Below, piece by piece: positions 17,148-26,095 of a DNA stretch of 64,000 bases; position 1 is the stretch's first letter; the number at the start of each line of letters is the position of its first letter. Position numbers and translations under genes: made by a program. The stretch is taken from contig JBPOEY010000001.1 in the NCBI GenBank assembly GCA_051251645.1, positions 1,426,001 to 1,490,000 on the forward strand, written 5' to 3'. Source of the DNA: Litorimonas sp051251645. GTDB lineage: Bacteria; Pseudomonadota; Alphaproteobacteria; Caulobacterales; Maricaulaceae. Below the pieces are notes generated by a model. It did not search any database. It was not told where the DNA came from and was given only the letters and a program-made list of their open reading frames with translations.

Positions 17148-17462
17148 CTAGGGGTCAAGCCATATTGTGATTTCACCGGGCTTCGCGACGTATAACCGCT
17201 GTCTGGCTTCAATATCGAGCGTGTCGAGGTCAAGCGCATCCGCCGAGAGGAGATCGACTTGCGCTTGCAAATCGGCACGACGTGATTCGAGCGCCGTGAC
17301 TCGATCCTGCAAATGATCGGCCCGGTCCACATGTTCCATCCACCGCACGAGGCCTTGGCTGCCAGAGAACGCGTGAAAGCCAATGTAGAGATAGAAGACA
17401 AGCAAAGCCGCCGCCGGGGCGCGGCGCTTGACGTCTGGAAGTGTGAATTTGAACCGCCACAT
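17148..17462 (-). CDS. ftsB: FtsB/DivIC-type septum formation initiator
   Basis: This 104-residue bitopic membrane protein has one transmembrane segment (about 16-33). It is followed by a coiled coil (about 42-75, DHLQDRVTALESRRADLQAQ) and a short periplasmic tail ending with the typical IEARQRLYVAKPGEI. FtsB links FtsL and FtsQ in the division machinery. It lies between eno (63 bp upstream) and pdhA on the same strand, a conserved alphaproteobacterial position that supports the call. Confidence 0.9.
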   Translation of the reverse strand: MWRFKFTLPDVKRRAPAAALLVFYLYIGFHAFSGSQGLVRWMEHVDRADHLQDRVTALESRRADLQAQVDLLSADALDLDTLDIEARQRLYVAKPGEITIWLDP

Positions 17463-17525
17463 GATCCGATTTAATTAGTCGGATCACGGTTTACGTCTGG
17501 TTAAGCCTTCATGCAGAATGCAGTC

Positions 17526-18803
17526 TTACCCCTTAAGCACGGAACGACCCGCATAGACCGCCATTTCGCCCAATTGCTCTTCGATTCGAAGCAGTTGATT
17601 ATATTTTGCGAGCCGGTCTGAGCGCGCCAAGCTACCTGTTTTGATCTGCCCGCAATTGGTCGCAACAGCCAAATCAGCAATCGTTGTGTCCGATGTTTCG
17701 CCCGAACGGTGGCTCATCACAGCGGTGAAGCCCGCGCGGTGCGCCATATCGACGGCGTCTAACGTCTCGGATAATGTCCCGATCTGGTTGACTTTGACCA
17801 AAATAGAATTGGCGGCCTTCATCTCAATGCCAGTTTTGAGGCGCTTCGGATTGGTCACAAACAAATCGTCGCCGACGAGTTGAACTGTGTCGCCAATCCG
17901 GCTTTGTAATTCGACCCAACCGTCCCAATCATCCTCAGCCATGCCGTCTTCAATTGAAATAATCGGGTAATCAGCGGCCAATTGAGCGAGATAATCGACG
18001 AATTCTGATGAAGTCAGGCTTTTGCCCTCCCCCTTCAACTCGTAACGATCACCTTCATAAAATTCTGTTGAGGCCACATCAAGCGCGAGGAAGACGTCTT
18101 CGCCAGCTTTGTAGCCCGCTGCGTCAATCGCCTTGAGAATATAGTCAAGCGCATCGCGTGTGCTGGACAGGTTCGGCGCGAAGCCGCCTTCATCGCCAAC
18201 ATTGGTATTATGGCCATCCGCACTTAGTTTTGCTTTCAGCGCATGGAAAATCTCAGCCCCGCAGCGAAGGGCTTCTGAGAAGCTCTCCGCGCCGACTGGC
18301 ATGACCATGAATTCCTGAATATCAATCGGGTTGTCAGCATGTTCGCCACCATTGATGATATTCATCATCGGCACAGGCAAGACGTGAGCGTTGGCCCCGC
18401 CGACATAACGGTAAAGCGGCACGCACTGGCTATCGGCGACAGCCTTGGCGAGCGCGAGCGACACGCCGAGCATGGCATTGGCGCCGAGACGGCCTTTGTT
18501 CTCAGTTCCGTCTAAAGTCTTGAGGATTTCATCAATCCCACGCTGGTTCTCAGCATCGAGACCATAAATCGTGTCGGCGATTTCATCATTTACATTTTGA
18601 ACGGCGTGGAGGACACCTTTGCCGAGATAGCGCGCCTTGTCGCCATCGCGAAGCTCGACCGCTTCATGCGCGCCTGTGGAGGCGCCGCTGGGCACGGCCG
18701 CGCGGCCGAAGCCGCCGTCTGACAGGGTCACATCGACTTCCAGCGTTGGGTTCCCCCGGCTGTCTAGAATTTCGCGGGCAAAGACGGTCTCGATTTCGAT
18801 CAT
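17526..18803 (-). CDS. eno: Enolase
   Basis: This 425-residue glycolytic enzyme interconverts 2-phosphoglycerate and phosphoenolpyruvate. Near the N-terminus it has ILDSRGNPTLEVDV and the SGASTGAHEAVELRDGD loop. Metal ligands lie in the ALDVASTEFY and SIEDGMAEDDW stretches, and the catalytic lysine in NSILVKVNQIGTLSET. The MSHRSGETSDTTIADLAVAT signature is near the C-terminus. The length is normal. It heads the run that continues into ftsB and the pdh genes, a link between glycolysis and pyruvate oxidation. Confidence 0.97.
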   Translation of the reverse strand: MIEIETVFAREILDSRGNPTLEVDVTLSDGGFGRAAVPSGASTGAHEAVELRDGDKARYLGKGVLHAVQNVNDEIADTIYGLDAENQRGIDEILKTLDGTENKGRLGANAMLGVSLALAKAVADSQCVPLYRYVGGANAHVLPVPMMNIINGGEHADNPIDIQEFMVMPVGAESFSEALRCGAEIFHALKAKLSADGHNTNVGDEGGFAPNLSSTRDALDYILKAIDAAGYKAGEDVFLALDVASTEFYEGDRYELKGEGKSLTSSEFVDYLAQLAADYPIISIEDGMAEDDWDGWVELQSRIGDTVQLVGDDLFVTNPKRLKTGIEMKAANSILVKVNQIGTLSETLDAVDMAHRAGFTAVMSHRSGETSDTTIADLAVATNCGQIKTGSLARSDRLAKYNQLLRIEEQLGEMAVYAGRSVLKG

Positions 18804-18867
18804 GCGCAGCCGATTAGTCCGATAGACGCGGGAGTCAACAGGATCGCGTCTATCAATCTGTCATCAC

Positions 18868-18900
18868 CCCAAACAAGAAAACCCGGCGAGACCGCCGGGT
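18868..18900 (-). terminator. Rho-independent terminator downstream of rpmF
   Basis: On the minus strand an 8-bp perfect stem ACCCGGCG/CGCCGGGT with a 4-nt loop is followed by TTTTCTTGTTT. It lies about 70 bp after the rpmF stop and upstream of eno, separating the two units. Confidence 0.75.
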
Positions 18901-18968
18901 GTTCATTATTCAAAATCTGTGAGACCGAAGTCCCGACGCCAAAACGCCGCGGTTATGCGGTGTTTGGT

Positions 18969-19148
18969 TTAGTCTTTAGCCGCCAGAACCTGACGACCAC
19001 GGTACATGCCGGATTTCAAATCAATGTGGTGCGGACGGCGAAGTTCGCCGCTATCTTTATCTTCAACATAGCTCGGCTTGTTGAGCTTATCGTGCGAGCG
19101 GCGCATACCGCGTCGCGAATTACTGATCTTACTCTTAGGGACCGCCAT
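18969..19148 (-). CDS. rpmF: 50S ribosomal protein L32
   Basis: This 59-residue protein begins MAVPKSKISNSRRGMRRSHD, the typical alphaproteobacterial L32 start, and is basic throughout. The start at ATG 19148 has a strong GGAGG site 5-9 bp upstream; the longer open frame to 19256 is not used. The zinc-ribbon cysteines found in some L32 proteins are absent, as in other alphaproteobacteria. A terminator follows. Confidence 0.97.
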   Translation of the reverse strand: MAVPKSKISNSRRGMRRSHDKLNKPSYVEDKDSGELRRPHHIDLKSGMYRGRQVLAAKD

Positions 19149-19274
19149 GGTCGCCTCCATCGTTATAACGTAAATTGCGGTCTCGTTCTTCATCTCAAGA
19201 TAAAGAAAAGCCGCGTGATCGGCGCGCCCCATAGCGAGTCGCGCATCGCTCTGCAAGTGTTACCGCCAGCCAAA

Positions 19275-19715
19275 CTATGTGTCCTTGCCCGGCCACGTTT
19301 TAACCCGCCCGCGTAGCGATTTAATCTCGGACCGACGTTTTTGCGCTTTTTCTGAGCGTCGGATTGAGCTGTATGAGGGCCGGGTTACGCGGCGCGGTTT
19401 ATCTCGGTGCAGCGCTTTCCGTAGCAGCTCGGCGAGGCGATCGCGCGCTTCGTCTTGATTGCGATGGAAACTCCGGTGCGTATCACACTGAATAATGATC
19501 GCGCGTTGGCTTTGACTGATCCGGCTGTCCGAATGCGCGAGCACGCGTGCGACAAACCCCTCTGACCAGCCAAACGCGTCGATGTAGGCGCGCAGCTGTG
19601 CCGCGGAATTCGTCTTATTGACCGACTGCCCGCCCGGCCCCGACGCCTTAACAGCATCGACGCTCAGCGCCTGCGCGGGGACAAACAGTCCATTGCGAAT
19701 ATGCAAATCATCCAT
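19275..19715 (-). CDS. arfB: Alternative ribosome-rescue factor ArfB (peptidyl-tRNA hydrolase, YaeJ)
   Basis: This 146-residue release-factor-like protein has the catalytic GGQ at 28-30 within SGPGGQSVNKT. The basic C-terminal tail is rich in Arg and Lys (about 105-146), which in ArfB enters the empty mRNA channel. It frees ribosomes stalled on truncated mRNA without needing a stop codon. It complements the tmRNA/SspB system also encoded in this window. It is divergent from the M16 peptidase gene. Confidence 0.93.
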   Translation of the reverse strand: MDDLHIRNGLFVPAQALSVDAVKASGPGGQSVNKTNSAAQLRAYIDAFGWSEGFVARVLAHSDSRISQSQRAIIIQCDTHRSFHRNQDEARDRLAELLRKALHRDKPRRVTRPSYSSIRRSEKAQKRRSEIKSLRGRVKTWPGKDT

Positions 19716-19789
19716 CGGTTCTGACTAGCATTCCTAACGGGGCGAGACTATAGCAAGGCAGGTTTATCGATAAACAACATGGCTCTATC

Positions 19790-22621
19790 ATGAAAAAGCA
19801 CGCGCTCCTCTTTGCATCCGTTCTGGCCTTAGCCGCCTGCGATCCCGCGACAACAACACAGTCCGAAGACACGACCGCAGACGCAGCGTCCTCCCTGCCG
19901 CAAATCGAGTTTGAGAAGTTCACGCTCGACAATGGCCTCGACGTTATTCTTCATGTCGACAAGTCTGATCCCATCGTTGCGATCAATCTCGCCGCTCATG
20001 TCGGTTCCGCCCGTGAAGAAGCAGGCAAGACAGGCTTTGCCCATTTGTTCGAGCATCTGCTGTTCCTCGATTCGGAAAATCTCGGTTACGGTGGTCTCGA
20101 TGTGATGAATACGCGCATCGGCGGCGAAGGCACGAACGGTTTTACAACCAATGATATGACGCAATATTTCCAAGCCGTTCCAGCAGACGCGCTTGAGAAA
20201 GTCATCTGGGCCGAAGCGGACAAGCTCGGTTGGTTTATCAATACGGTCAACCAAAACGTCATCGACCGCGAGAAACAAGTCGTCAAAAACGAGAAACGCC
20301 AACGCGTCGATAATCAACCCTACGGCCATAACTTCTACATTATCGGCAAAGCCCTCTACCCGGTCGGCCATCCCTATAATCACACAGTAATCGGATCGCT
20401 GGACGATCTCGATAATGCGACCTTGCAAGATACGAAAAATTTCTTTGCCAAATGGTACACGCCGCAAAACGTCACTGTGACGATTACAGGTGATTTCGAT
20501 CCCGCTGAAGCTAAGACACTCGTTGAGCGTTACTTTGGTGAAATCCCCGCCGGCGATGTCCAACCGGAACGCACGGTTGCGCCTGTCACGCTCACCGAGA
20601 GCAAGACTTTCGTTCACGAAGACAGCTTCGCCAAAGTGCCTCAGCTCAGCATGGTCTGGCCAGCGGTCGCGGAATATCACCCGGATAGCTACGCGCTCGA
20701 CGTGTTGATGACCTATCTATCTGACGGCAAACGCGCGCCGTTCAACGAAGTCATGATTGACGAAGAGCAGCTGACGACGGGCGTCGGCACATTCACCTAT
20801 TTCAAAGAACTGGCAGGCGAAGTCTATCTGTTCGTTTCGCCAAAAGCGGGCGAAGATGTTGATGATTTGTTGCCGGCGATCACCGCGTCTTTTGCCCGGT
20901 TCGAAGCGAACGGCATTTCCGATGTTGCGCTCGAACGGATCAAGACCGAAGCCGAAGTGGGCGTCTATGACGAAGTGCAAAGCGCGCTCGGCAAGGCCAT
21001 TGCGCTGGCCGAATACAACTTGTTCCGCGACGATCCTGGCTATCTTGACGACGATATTGCGGCGCTCCGTGCCGTCACAGCGGCTGACGTCATGGACGTT
21101 TACAACCGCTACATCAAAGACAAGCCGTTCATCGCCACATCCTTTGTGCCCAAGGGCGAGCTTGAGCTTGGCTTAGAGGGCGCAGAAACAGCCACGGTTG
21201 TCGAAGAAGTCGTCGTCCAAGGCGCGGAAGCGGACGTGCCTTATGATCCTGACTTGCGCATTTTCGAGCCGACACTGTCCAGTTTTGACCGCACGGTCGA
21301 GCCGGACTTTGGTGCGCCATATACCCTGCCCGTCCCGACGATTTGGACGGCTGACGCCAGCAACGGCCTAGAAATTGTCGGCATTCAATCCGACGAAGTG
21401 CCTTTGATTGAGTTTTCCATCGACTTTGACGCGGGCAAGAACCGCGCAACTGCCGCCAAGCCCGGTGTCGCGACGATGATGGGTGACTTGCTGATGAAAG
21501 GCGCAGGCAAGCTCGATACGGCTGGGTTCGAAGAAGCTCTCGGCAACCTCGGCTCATCAGTGAACGTCTCAACTGGCAATCGCTTTACCACAATCCGCGG
21601 CAAGACTTTGGCCCGAAACCTCGACGCAACGGTGGCTCTGGTCAACGATATGATCAATGCGCCGACCTTCGACACAACCGAGTTTGAGACTTTGCGTGAA
21701 AGCTACGCCCAGAACGCGGTCGCACAGCAAGCCAATCCGAACTTCCTCGCCTCTCAAGCTGACGTCCGCCTGACTTACCCCGCTGGTAGCGCCCTGTCTG
21801 TCGCAGGCGCCGGAACGGAAGACCAAGTCCGAGCCATCACGCTGGATGACCTCAAAGCCTTCCACACCAATTATATGGACCTCTCTACGGCCACATTGAA
21901 CATCGTTGGCGACTATAAGGAAAGCGACGTCTTAACCGTATTTGGCACGATCAATGATCCCGTCGAAGGTGACCTAGCCAACAAATCCCGTCCGGCTATG
22001 GCTCCCGTGGATAGCACGACGATTTATTTCTACGATGTGCCGGATTCAAAACAGTCTGTGATCCGCATGAGCCGTCCGGCGCTGACATCGGTTGATCCCG
22101 ATTACGCCCGTCTCGACGCGCTCAACTTCCCACTCGGAGGCATATATACATCAAAGTTGATGACGGAACTTCGCGTCAACAAAGGATATACTTACGGCAT
22201 CGGCTCAGGCGCCAGTGCCGATAAAGACATGGGGTCGTTCCTCGTTCGAACCTCGGTCCGCACCAATGCGACCAAAGAAAGCCTTGAACTGATCCGCGAT
22301 ATCGTCGCGGAGCATGGTCGTAACATGACCGACGCAGAAATGGCGGAAATGAAAGAGTCGCTGATGCGAGGTCAGGCGCTGAAGACCGAAACGCTCGGCG
22401 ATAAGCTGGGTCTGGTCCAAGACATCAGCCGCAACGACCTACCCGCTGACATTCGCGCGCAGGAAATGGCGCGGGTGCAATCCATGACATTGGCCGACGC
22501 GAAAGCCCTATCAGACGCGCATATGCGTCCCGATGCGATGCGCATCGTCATTGTCGGGGACGCGGCCAGCCAAAAGGCGCGGTTGGAAGATCTCGGCTAC
22601 GACATTGTCGACCTGAACTAG
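19790..22621 (+). CDS. M16 family zinc metallopeptidase, predicted lipoprotein
   Basis: This 943-residue protein has a lipoprotein signal peptide with lipobox LAAC and Cys17. Two M16 modules follow. The first (about 37-480) carries the inverted zinc motif HLFEH (His85, Glu88, His89), with the third ligand expected near NEKRQR. The second (about 510-943) lacks the motif, as in other two-module pitrilysin-like peptidases. The likely site is the periplasmic face of a membrane. The gene stands alone, is divergent from arfB, and ends in a strong terminator. Natural substrates are not evident. Confidence 0.92.
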   Translation: MKKHALLFASVLALAACDPATTTQSEDTTADAASSLPQIEFEKFTLDNGLDVILHVDKSDPIVAINLAAHVGSAREEAGKTGFAHLFEHLLFLDSENLGYGGLDVMNTRIGGEGTNGFTTNDMTQYFQAVPADALEKVIWAEADKLGWFINTVNQNVIDREKQVVKNEKRQRVDNQPYGHNFYIIGKALYPVGHPYNHTVIGSLDDLDNATLQDTKNFFAKWYTPQNVTVTITGDFDPAEAKTLVERYFGEIPAGDVQPERTVAPVTLTESKTFVHEDSFAKVPQLSMVWPAVAEYHPDSYALDVLMTYLSDGKRAPFNEVMIDEEQLTTGVGTFTYFKELAGEVYLFVSPKAGEDVDDLLPAITASFARFEANGISDVALERIKTEAEVGVYDEVQSALGKAIALAEYNLFRDDPGYLDDDIAALRAVTAADVMDVYNRYIKDKPFIATSFVPKGELELGLEGAETATVVEEVVVQGAEADVPYDPDLRIFEPTLSSFDRTVEPDFGAPYTLPVPTIWTADASNGLEIVGIQSDEVPLIEFSIDFDAGKNRATAAKPGVATMMGDLLMKGAGKLDTAGFEEALGNLGSSVNVSTGNRFTTIRGKTLARNLDATVALVNDMINAPTFDTTEFETLRESYAQNAVAQQANPNFLASQADVRLTYPAGSALSVAGAGTEDQVRAITLDDLKAFHTNYMDLSTATLNIVGDYKESDVLTVFGTINDPVEGDLANKSRPAMAPVDSTTIYFYDVPDSKQSVIRMSRPALTSVDPDYARLDALNFPLGGIYTSKLMTELRVNKGYTYGIGSGASADKDMGSFLVRTSVRTNATKESLELIRDIVAEHGRNMTDAEMAEMKESLMRGQALKTETLGDKLGLVQDISRNDLPADIRAQEMARVQSMTLADAKALSDAHMRPDAMRIVIVGDAASQKARLEDLGYDIVDLN

Positions 22622-22644
22622 CTCGACAGTCATCCGCAAAGTTA

Positions 22645-22675
22645 AGCCGGGCTGCTATGCAGTCCGGCTTTTTTT
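22645..22675 (+). terminator. Rho-independent terminator after the M16 peptidase gene
   Basis: The stem AGCCGGGCTGC/GCAGTCCGGCT, with one mismatch-type position and a TAT loop, runs directly into seven T residues. It lies 24 bp after the stop and separates the gene from the convergent AspH-type gene. Confidence 0.9.
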
Positions 22676-22686
22676 GAGCCAGAAAA

Positions 22687-23511
22687 CTACCCAGCCGGGT
22701 CGCTCATCGCTTCCATATTGGCGTCGGCCTGACGGATAGCGGCTTCCATTTTTTCTTCCGCAGATGCCAAATTTTTCTTTGGGTCTTGATAGAAAGCCGT
22801 CAGCTTCATCACCTGCAGAAATGTCTTGTTGAGCACGCGTCCGGGCAGTTTCATCGGACGATCAAAATCAAACAAGAGGATGACGCGTTCTTCGTCAGTC
22901 TCGTTCCAAACCTCATGCTCATACGTGTCATCAAAGACAAAGATTTCGCCCTCTTTCCACGCCGTAATGGTGTCATCGACACGGATACGGCATTGCTCAC
23001 GATCTTTGGGAATGATCAGCCCTAAATGGCTCCGCAAGATCCCCTTCGTCACGCCTTTATGCGCCGGAATATGATAGCCGGGCGCCAAGATAGAAAACAT
23101 CGCTGTCTGCAAATGCGGCACCCGCGAAAGAATGTCCGCGGTTACAGGCGTCAGAGTGGTATTTGTCTCCATACGCTGGCCAAAGCCATAAAGGATGTAG
23201 GTCTTCCAATTTTTCGCCGTGGAGAGTCGATACTGATCCGGCGACAATTCATGAAACGCGGGAATGTCATCGCGAAAGGCGAGAACGGCTTGCGCCTCTT
23301 CGCGGATCGCTTCCCAATTATCTGTGAATTCAGAGAGCCACGGAAAATGCGAATTATCAAGTTTAGGCGTGTCCGGCACTTTTGATTGAGCTGATTGGAA
23401 ACCCGCAATCTTACGCACGAGCGTCTTACCGGTCTTCTTGATGAAGGCGCGACGTGGGTTTTTGAGGTTTTCTGGCTTTACGGCGGGGTCAATTGAGGCT
23501 GGATCGGTCAT
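22687..23511 (-). CDS. Aspartyl/asparaginyl beta-hydroxylase family dioxygenase
   Basis: This 274-residue Fe(II)/2-oxoglutarate enzyme belongs to the AspH/LpxO fold. The jelly-roll core shows the conserved histidines His151 (HIPAHKG), His162 (RSHLGLIIP) and His199 (YEHEVWN), plus WKEGEIFVFDD and Arg209. Family members hydroxylate either protein Asp/Asn or, for LpxO, a lipid A acyl chain. There is no clear transmembrane anchor. The gene starts 11 bp after cfa and sits at the end of the lipid locus, so a lipid substrate is a reasonable but untested inference. Confidence 0.85.
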   Translation of the reverse strand: MTDPASIDPAVKPENLKNPRRAFIKKTGKTLVRKIAGFQSAQSKVPDTPKLDNSHFPWLSEFTDNWEAIREEAQAVLAFRDDIPAFHELSPDQYRLSTAKNWKTYILYGFGQRMETNTTLTPVTADILSRVPHLQTAMFSILAPGYHIPAHKGVTKGILRSHLGLIIPKDREQCRIRVDDTITAWKEGEIFVFDDTYEHEVWNETDEERVILLFDFDRPMKLPGRVLNKTFLQVMKLTAFYQDPKKNLASAEEKMEAAIRQADANMEAMSDPAG

Positions 23512-23522
23512 GGCGCGGGTCT

Positions 23523-24746
23523 TTATGACAGTAGACCCGCCTCGTCCATCATGTAGTTCCGCGTCACGGGCAGCGCATCAACGGATTTCGCCAATTGAAT
23601 CTGGAAATTCATATGCTTGCCGTGAAGGAAGCTAAATTCGGAAATGACCAGATAGAATTCCCACATGCGAGCAAATCGCTCATCCTTCATCGCAACAACC
23701 GCGTCCCGGTTGACCTGAAAGCGTTTCTCCCACTCTGCCAAGGTCCACGCGTAGTGTAAGCGTAGAATTTCCATGTCCGTAACCCAAAGCCCCGCCTTTT
23801 CGATGGCCGCAAAGGTCTCAGACAAAGCCGGGCTATATCCGCCTGGGAAGATATATTTTCGAATCCATTTTCCGGTCGTCCCCGGGCCCCCTTTGCGACC
23901 GATAGAATGCACCAAGGCCAATCCATCCTCCGTCAATACATCATAGATTTTTGAAAAATATTCTTCGAAGTTCCCCACACCCACATGTTCGAACATACCA
24001 ACCGAGACAACCCGGTCGTAGGGCCCTTTACAATCGCGATAATCCTGCAACCGGATTTCGATCATATCTTGCAAACCCGCCGCTTCAACGCGGTGTCGCG
24101 CTAAGGCATATTGATCATGAGAGAGCGTGACACCGACGACATTGACGCCATGGTCTTTGGCCAGCTGGATTGCCATTCCGCCCCAACCACAGCCAATATC
24201 CAACACGCGCTGTCCCGGCTCTAGCCGGAGCTTCGCCGCGATATGGCGTTTCTTCGCCAGCTGCGCCTCTTCCAGCGTGATCGCCGCCAATGGCTTGATA
24301 TCGGTCGGCCAATAAGCGCAACTATATTGCAGATCGGGGTCAAGAAAGAGGCGGTAAAGTTCGTTGGAGAGGTCGTAATGCGCCTCAATATTCTTCACCG
24401 AGGCTGCGCGAGAGTTACGCTGCATTGTTTTTCGGAATGTTTTTTGAACATTTTTGATGCTGCGCCGGACCGGACCCTTGCGGAGTCCCTCCCGATTATG
24501 CGCAAAAACTTCAAGAAAGCCCCGAATTCCCCCCTCTTCAATGATCAGGGTTCCGTTCATATAGGCTTCGCCCGCATGAAGTTCCGGATTGAAAAAAAGT
24601 TTTCGGTAAAGACTCGGATCTGTCAAACGCACCGTCGCAGAGGGCACTCCGCCCGGACCGAAATCATGGCGGGTGCCAACATGGTCAATGATCGTAAGCC
24701 GTCCAACTGAAATGAAACGGCGCATAAGAGTTGCAAGTAGTTTCAT
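23523..24746 (-). CDS. cfa: Cyclopropane-fatty-acyl-phospholipid synthase family methyltransferase
   Basis: This 407-residue SAM-dependent enzyme contains the cofactor motif DIGCGWGGMAIQLAKDHG (about 180-197). It also has VGVTLSHDQ, the VSVGMFEHVG stretch, and the C-terminal WEFYLVISEFSF typical of CFA synthases, which add methylene across cis double bonds of membrane acyl chains. The N-terminal domain (1-110) is the lipid-binding part. The gene is 54 bp downstream of the CDP-glycerol-type transferase and 11 bp upstream of the AspH-type hydroxylase. It may modify lipids of the same locus or membrane lipids generally. Confidence 0.9.
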   Translation of the reverse strand: MKLLATLMRRFISVGRLTIIDHVGTRHDFGPGGVPSATVRLTDPSLYRKLFFNPELHAGEAYMNGTLIIEEGGIRGFLEVFAHNREGLRKGPVRRSIKNVQKTFRKTMQRNSRAASVKNIEAHYDLSNELYRLFLDPDLQYSCAYWPTDIKPLAAITLEEAQLAKKRHIAAKLRLEPGQRVLDIGCGWGGMAIQLAKDHGVNVVGVTLSHDQYALARHRVEAAGLQDMIEIRLQDYRDCKGPYDRVVSVGMFEHVGVGNFEEYFSKIYDVLTEDGLALVHSIGRKGGPGTTGKWIRKYIFPGGYSPALSETFAAIEKAGLWVTDMEILRLHYAWTLAEWEKRFQVNRDAVVAMKDERFARMWEFYLVISEFSFLHGKHMNFQIQLAKSVDALPVTRNYMMDEAGLLS

Positions 24747-24800
24747 AGGTGCGACATAATCGCCTCTACAAATATCAACAAATCACATTTGTTTCAGGAA

Positions 24801-26024
24801 TTATTGTGCGGCGAGCAATTCAGGTTCGCTCAGCGCTTCACGCCGCAACCAATCTGCCACCGCATCGGCCGCTTTCACGGAAGACTTCCCCTCAGTCAGA
24901 TCAAATGTATCCTCAAAGGCAATATTCTGCGCCGGAAGATAGTCAGCATGTGTTGTCGACGCCACGCGGACCGCCGCAATCAAATCGCCAACATCATTCA
25001 ACACAGGCCCAGTCGTCCAATTTAGATAGAGCGGATTGCCCTGCCAGTCCGCATCGTGACTATCCAAAAAAATCGTTGGGCGACGTTCATGCAAGAATTC
25101 ATAAAGCTGCGACGAGACATCGCCAAGATAGATATCTGCAGCCCGCGTGTAGGTCATATCGACACTCCGCGGACTACCAAGATCAATGTGAATATTAGGC
25201 AAATCCAGAAATCGCTTAGGCACCGCCTTGCGCCGCCTTATACGTTTATATTCGACGGATGTGTGAACCTTGCGCTGATAAATCATGATATGTGGCGCGA
25301 AGATTAGGTTCAGATCAGGGGTCGCCGCAAAAGCATCCAAAACCGCTTCGCCCATCGTGTACCAGCTCGACAGGTGTGGATCGAAATGCGGATTATACAG
25401 AACAACCGGATTATCATTATCAAAGAGCTTAGGCGCGCCAGTATGCGCGACAAAATCAAACTTGGGATAGCCCGTGACGGCATAATCGCCGTCCCGGATA
25501 AGACCGTGTTCCTTATGACGTTTTTCGAGTTTTTCACCCGGCACTAACACAAAATCAAAATCTCTGATTGAGAGTTTTTCTGTCACCGCACGGTCCCCTG
25601 CCCCATGATGCGTCAGGATAAATTTCACATGATCCAGACCAAATTGCGTTTTCATCAACAATGATGTGCTCTCCGGCACCACGAAAACGTCGAACTTCGC
25701 CAGTGTGTCTAAATTTTCCTGCAACACGGAGACCCGTCGCGCCGGGGCGACAGAATTGGCGGCCTTTCGTAAGCCTCGATCCGATTTCGTCGTATCCAAA
25801 TCAATAAAAACTGTTCGAGCCGCGAGGTCGGGTCCTAGCCCTGACAAGACAATATCTTTTTGTTCGGGGGTCGACGTTAAAACGCTCACATCGATATCCG
25901 CATGTCGGATCAACATCTCGCGAAGCACAGGTGCCGTATGAGCCACTTGATGCGGGACTTCATGATTGTATAGAAACGCAACTTTAAGCCGCGTACCGTC
26001 GAATTTATGGATTTTTTTGGGCAT
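24801..26024 (-). CDS. CDP-glycerol:glycerophosphotransferase (TagB/TagF-like) family protein
   Basis: This protein of about 407 residues has the glycosyltransferase-B-like architecture of teichoic-acid CDP-glycerol transferases. Landmarks are VPHQVAHTAPVLREM, FILTHHGAGDRAVT, VTGYPKFD, YNPHFDPHLSSW, FAPHIM and the C-terminal ADIYLGDVSSQLYEF with RPTIFLD. In family members this half binds CDP-glycerol. ATG 26024 has AAGGGG upstream and is preferred over GTG 26033. A Gram-negative with this enzyme beside ceramide genes suggests transfer of a glycerol-phosphate-type headgroup. Caulobacter makes ceramide phosphoglycerates from a comparable locus. The donor and acceptor are inferred. Confidence 0.82.
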   Translation of the reverse strand: MPKKIHKFDGTRLKVAFLYNHEVPHQVAHTAPVLREMLIRHADIDVSVLTSTPEQKDIVLSGLGPDLAARTVFIDLDTTKSDRGLRKAANSVAPARRVSVLQENLDTLAKFDVFVVPESTSLLMKTQFGLDHVKFILTHHGAGDRAVTEKLSIRDFDFVLVPGEKLEKRHKEHGLIRDGDYAVTGYPKFDFVAHTGAPKLFDNDNPVVLYNPHFDPHLSSWYTMGEAVLDAFAATPDLNLIFAPHIMIYQRKVHTSVEYKRIRRRKAVPKRFLDLPNIHIDLGSPRSVDMTYTRAADIYLGDVSSQLYEFLHERRPTIFLDSHDADWQGNPLYLNWTTGPVLNDVGDLIAAVRVASTTHADYLPAQNIAFEDTFDLTEGKSSVKAADAVADWLRREALSEPELLAAQ

Positions 26025-26095
26025 AAGGCTCACCCCTTGTCGCAGATGCGCGACCGCTAATAGTCACAAACCGTTTCGTTTCTGTCACAATTTCG

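Noticed and set aside
19829..20680. 283-residue open frame opposite the M16 peptidase gene
   Set aside because: Lies entirely inside a conserved peptidase gene on the other strand; no conserved features.
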